Assembly: GCA_020427395.1 (NCBI GenBank) | Contig: JAGQON010000028.1 | Coordinates: forward strand, 1 to 41,867 | Direction of reading: 5' to 3' | Source of the DNA: Phycisphaerales bacterium | GTDB lineage: Bacteria; Planctomycetota; Phycisphaerae; Phycisphaerales; UBA1924 | DNA: 41,867 nucleotides | In this document: piece after piece, positions 41,363 to 41,867 of the stretch | Layout of the letters: the number at the start of each line of letters is the position of its first letter | Position numbering within the stretch: position 1 is the first letter of the stretch | Position numbers and translations under genes: made by a program | The notes under the pieces: generated by a model | What the model saw: the letters and a program-made list of their open reading frames with translations, nothing else | Told to the model about the DNA's origin: nothing | Database searches by the model: none

Positions 41363-41866
41363 TTAGTCGTGGCCGGAAGATTGGTCATCGCAGAGCCCGC
41401 CATACCTTCGTTCACGGGCCGCGTAGGCCCTGATCGCGGTCAGCCAGCACATCTCATCGAACTCCGGCCAGTAGGTCGGGGTCACATAGATCTCGCTGTA
41501 GCTGATCTGCCAGAGCAGGTAGTTGCTCACCCGCAGATCACCACCGGTGCGGATCAGCAGGTCCGGATCGGGCAATCCGTGCGTGTAGAGCGAGCCGGAA
41601 ATCAGATCCTGATCGATCATCTCCGGCCCGAGTTCTCCCGCCTGCACGCGTTTGGCAATCGCCCGCACCGCATCGACGATCTCGTCCCGAGCTCCATAGT
41701 TGATGGCCAGGCAGAGTGTGAGCCCAGTGCAGGACGCCGTCGTGCGCTCGAGTGTGTCCAACGCGTGCACAACATCCTCGGGCATGCCATCCCGCCTTCC
41801 GATCACGCGGACGCGGATATTGTGGTCGCGCAGGGCATCCTGTTCGCCCTGGCAGTAATCGATGCA
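41363..41866 (-). CDS. uppS: undecaprenyl diphosphate synthase, N-terminus cut by window edge
   Basis: The last 167 residues are visible, beginning CIDYCQGEQDALRDHNIRVR. LAINYGARDEIVDA, the substrate-binding RTGGDLRVSNYLLWQISYSE, and YVTPTYWPEF identify the cis-prenyltransferase family (RTSGE is usually seen where RTGGD is). The product carries peptidoglycan and other cell-wall sugars across the membrane. The first part, with the HxxGNxRW motif, lies outside the window. cdsA follows in the normal order. Confidence 0.95.
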   Translation of the reverse strand, partial: CIDYCQGEQDALRDHNIRVRVIGRRDGMPEDVVHALDTLERTTASCTGLTLCLAINYGARDEIVDAVRAIAKRVQAGELGPEMIDQDLISGSLYTHGLPDPDLLIRTGGDLRVSNYLLWQISYSEIYVTPTYWPEFDEMCWLTAIRAYAARERRYGGLCDDQSSGHD

Positions 41867-41867
41867 C

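Overview
The window looks like part of a chromosome of a planctomycete of the class Phycisphaerae. Three things suggest this. Two secreted proteins end in a paired 'NFFDVSAFL' GC-type dockerin tail. RpoA and L15 have planctomycete-like N-termini (MRVRWRGLELP and MMIHEV). The DNA is GC-rich, with many lipoproteins and exported hydrolases. The class assignment is an inference from protein style, not from a search.

Positions 1 to about 17,400 form a secreted carbohydrate (alpha-glucan) utilisation region. On the minus strand lie a partial ROK sugar kinase, a GHL10-type glycosidase-like protein and an alpha/beta-hydrolase esterase. These are followed by a 669-residue dockerin-tailed secreted repeat protein and a GH13 amylase-like lipoprotein. 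On the plus strand come a pseudopilin-like protein and a complete three-gene CUT2 sugar ABC importer (permease, binding lipoprotein, double ATPase). A minus-strand GH31 alpha-glucosidase and a plus-strand dockerin-tailed GH13 amylase are divergent, with a promoter region between them. The simplest reading is outside-the-cell cleavage of alpha-glucan to small sugars, import by the ABC transporter, and phosphorylation by the ROK kinase. Palindromic CGAAA..TTTCG-like sites near several of these genes could be operators of one regulator.

Positions 17,400 to 19,200 hold a small membrane protein and pheS. Positions 19,275 to 34,542 hold the merged S10/spc/alpha ribosomal cluster on the minus strand: rpsJ, rplC, rplD, rplW, rplB, rpsS, rplV, rpsC, rplP, rpmC, rpsQ, rplN, rplX, rplE, rpsN, rpsH, rplF, rplR, rpsE, rplO, secY, rpmJ, rpsM, rpsK, rpoA, rplQ. 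Usual members rpmD, adk, map, infA and rpsD are not at their customary places. Many spacers are long and hold near-perfect hairpins, some with terminator-like T runs (after rpsJ, rplO, rpsK and rplQ), so the cluster appears to be divided into several transcription units. Several ribosomal proteins are unusual: L22 has an HTH-like N-terminal domain, S5 an RGG-repeat tail, L17 an insertion and tail, and L36 and S14 have lost zinc ligands.

Positions 34,543 to 41,867 hold a secreted protein of unknown function and an M28 peptidase lipoprotein (plus strand), ruvB (plus), then on the minus strand a coiled-coil/zinc-ribbon-like protein, cdsA and a partial uppS. The uppS-cdsA pair is a standard envelope lipid module.

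The only stretch above 300 bases without a gene is 34,543-34,868, between divergent rpsJ and the secreted-protein gene. No tRNA, rRNA, CRISPR array, insertion sequence or prophage was seen.
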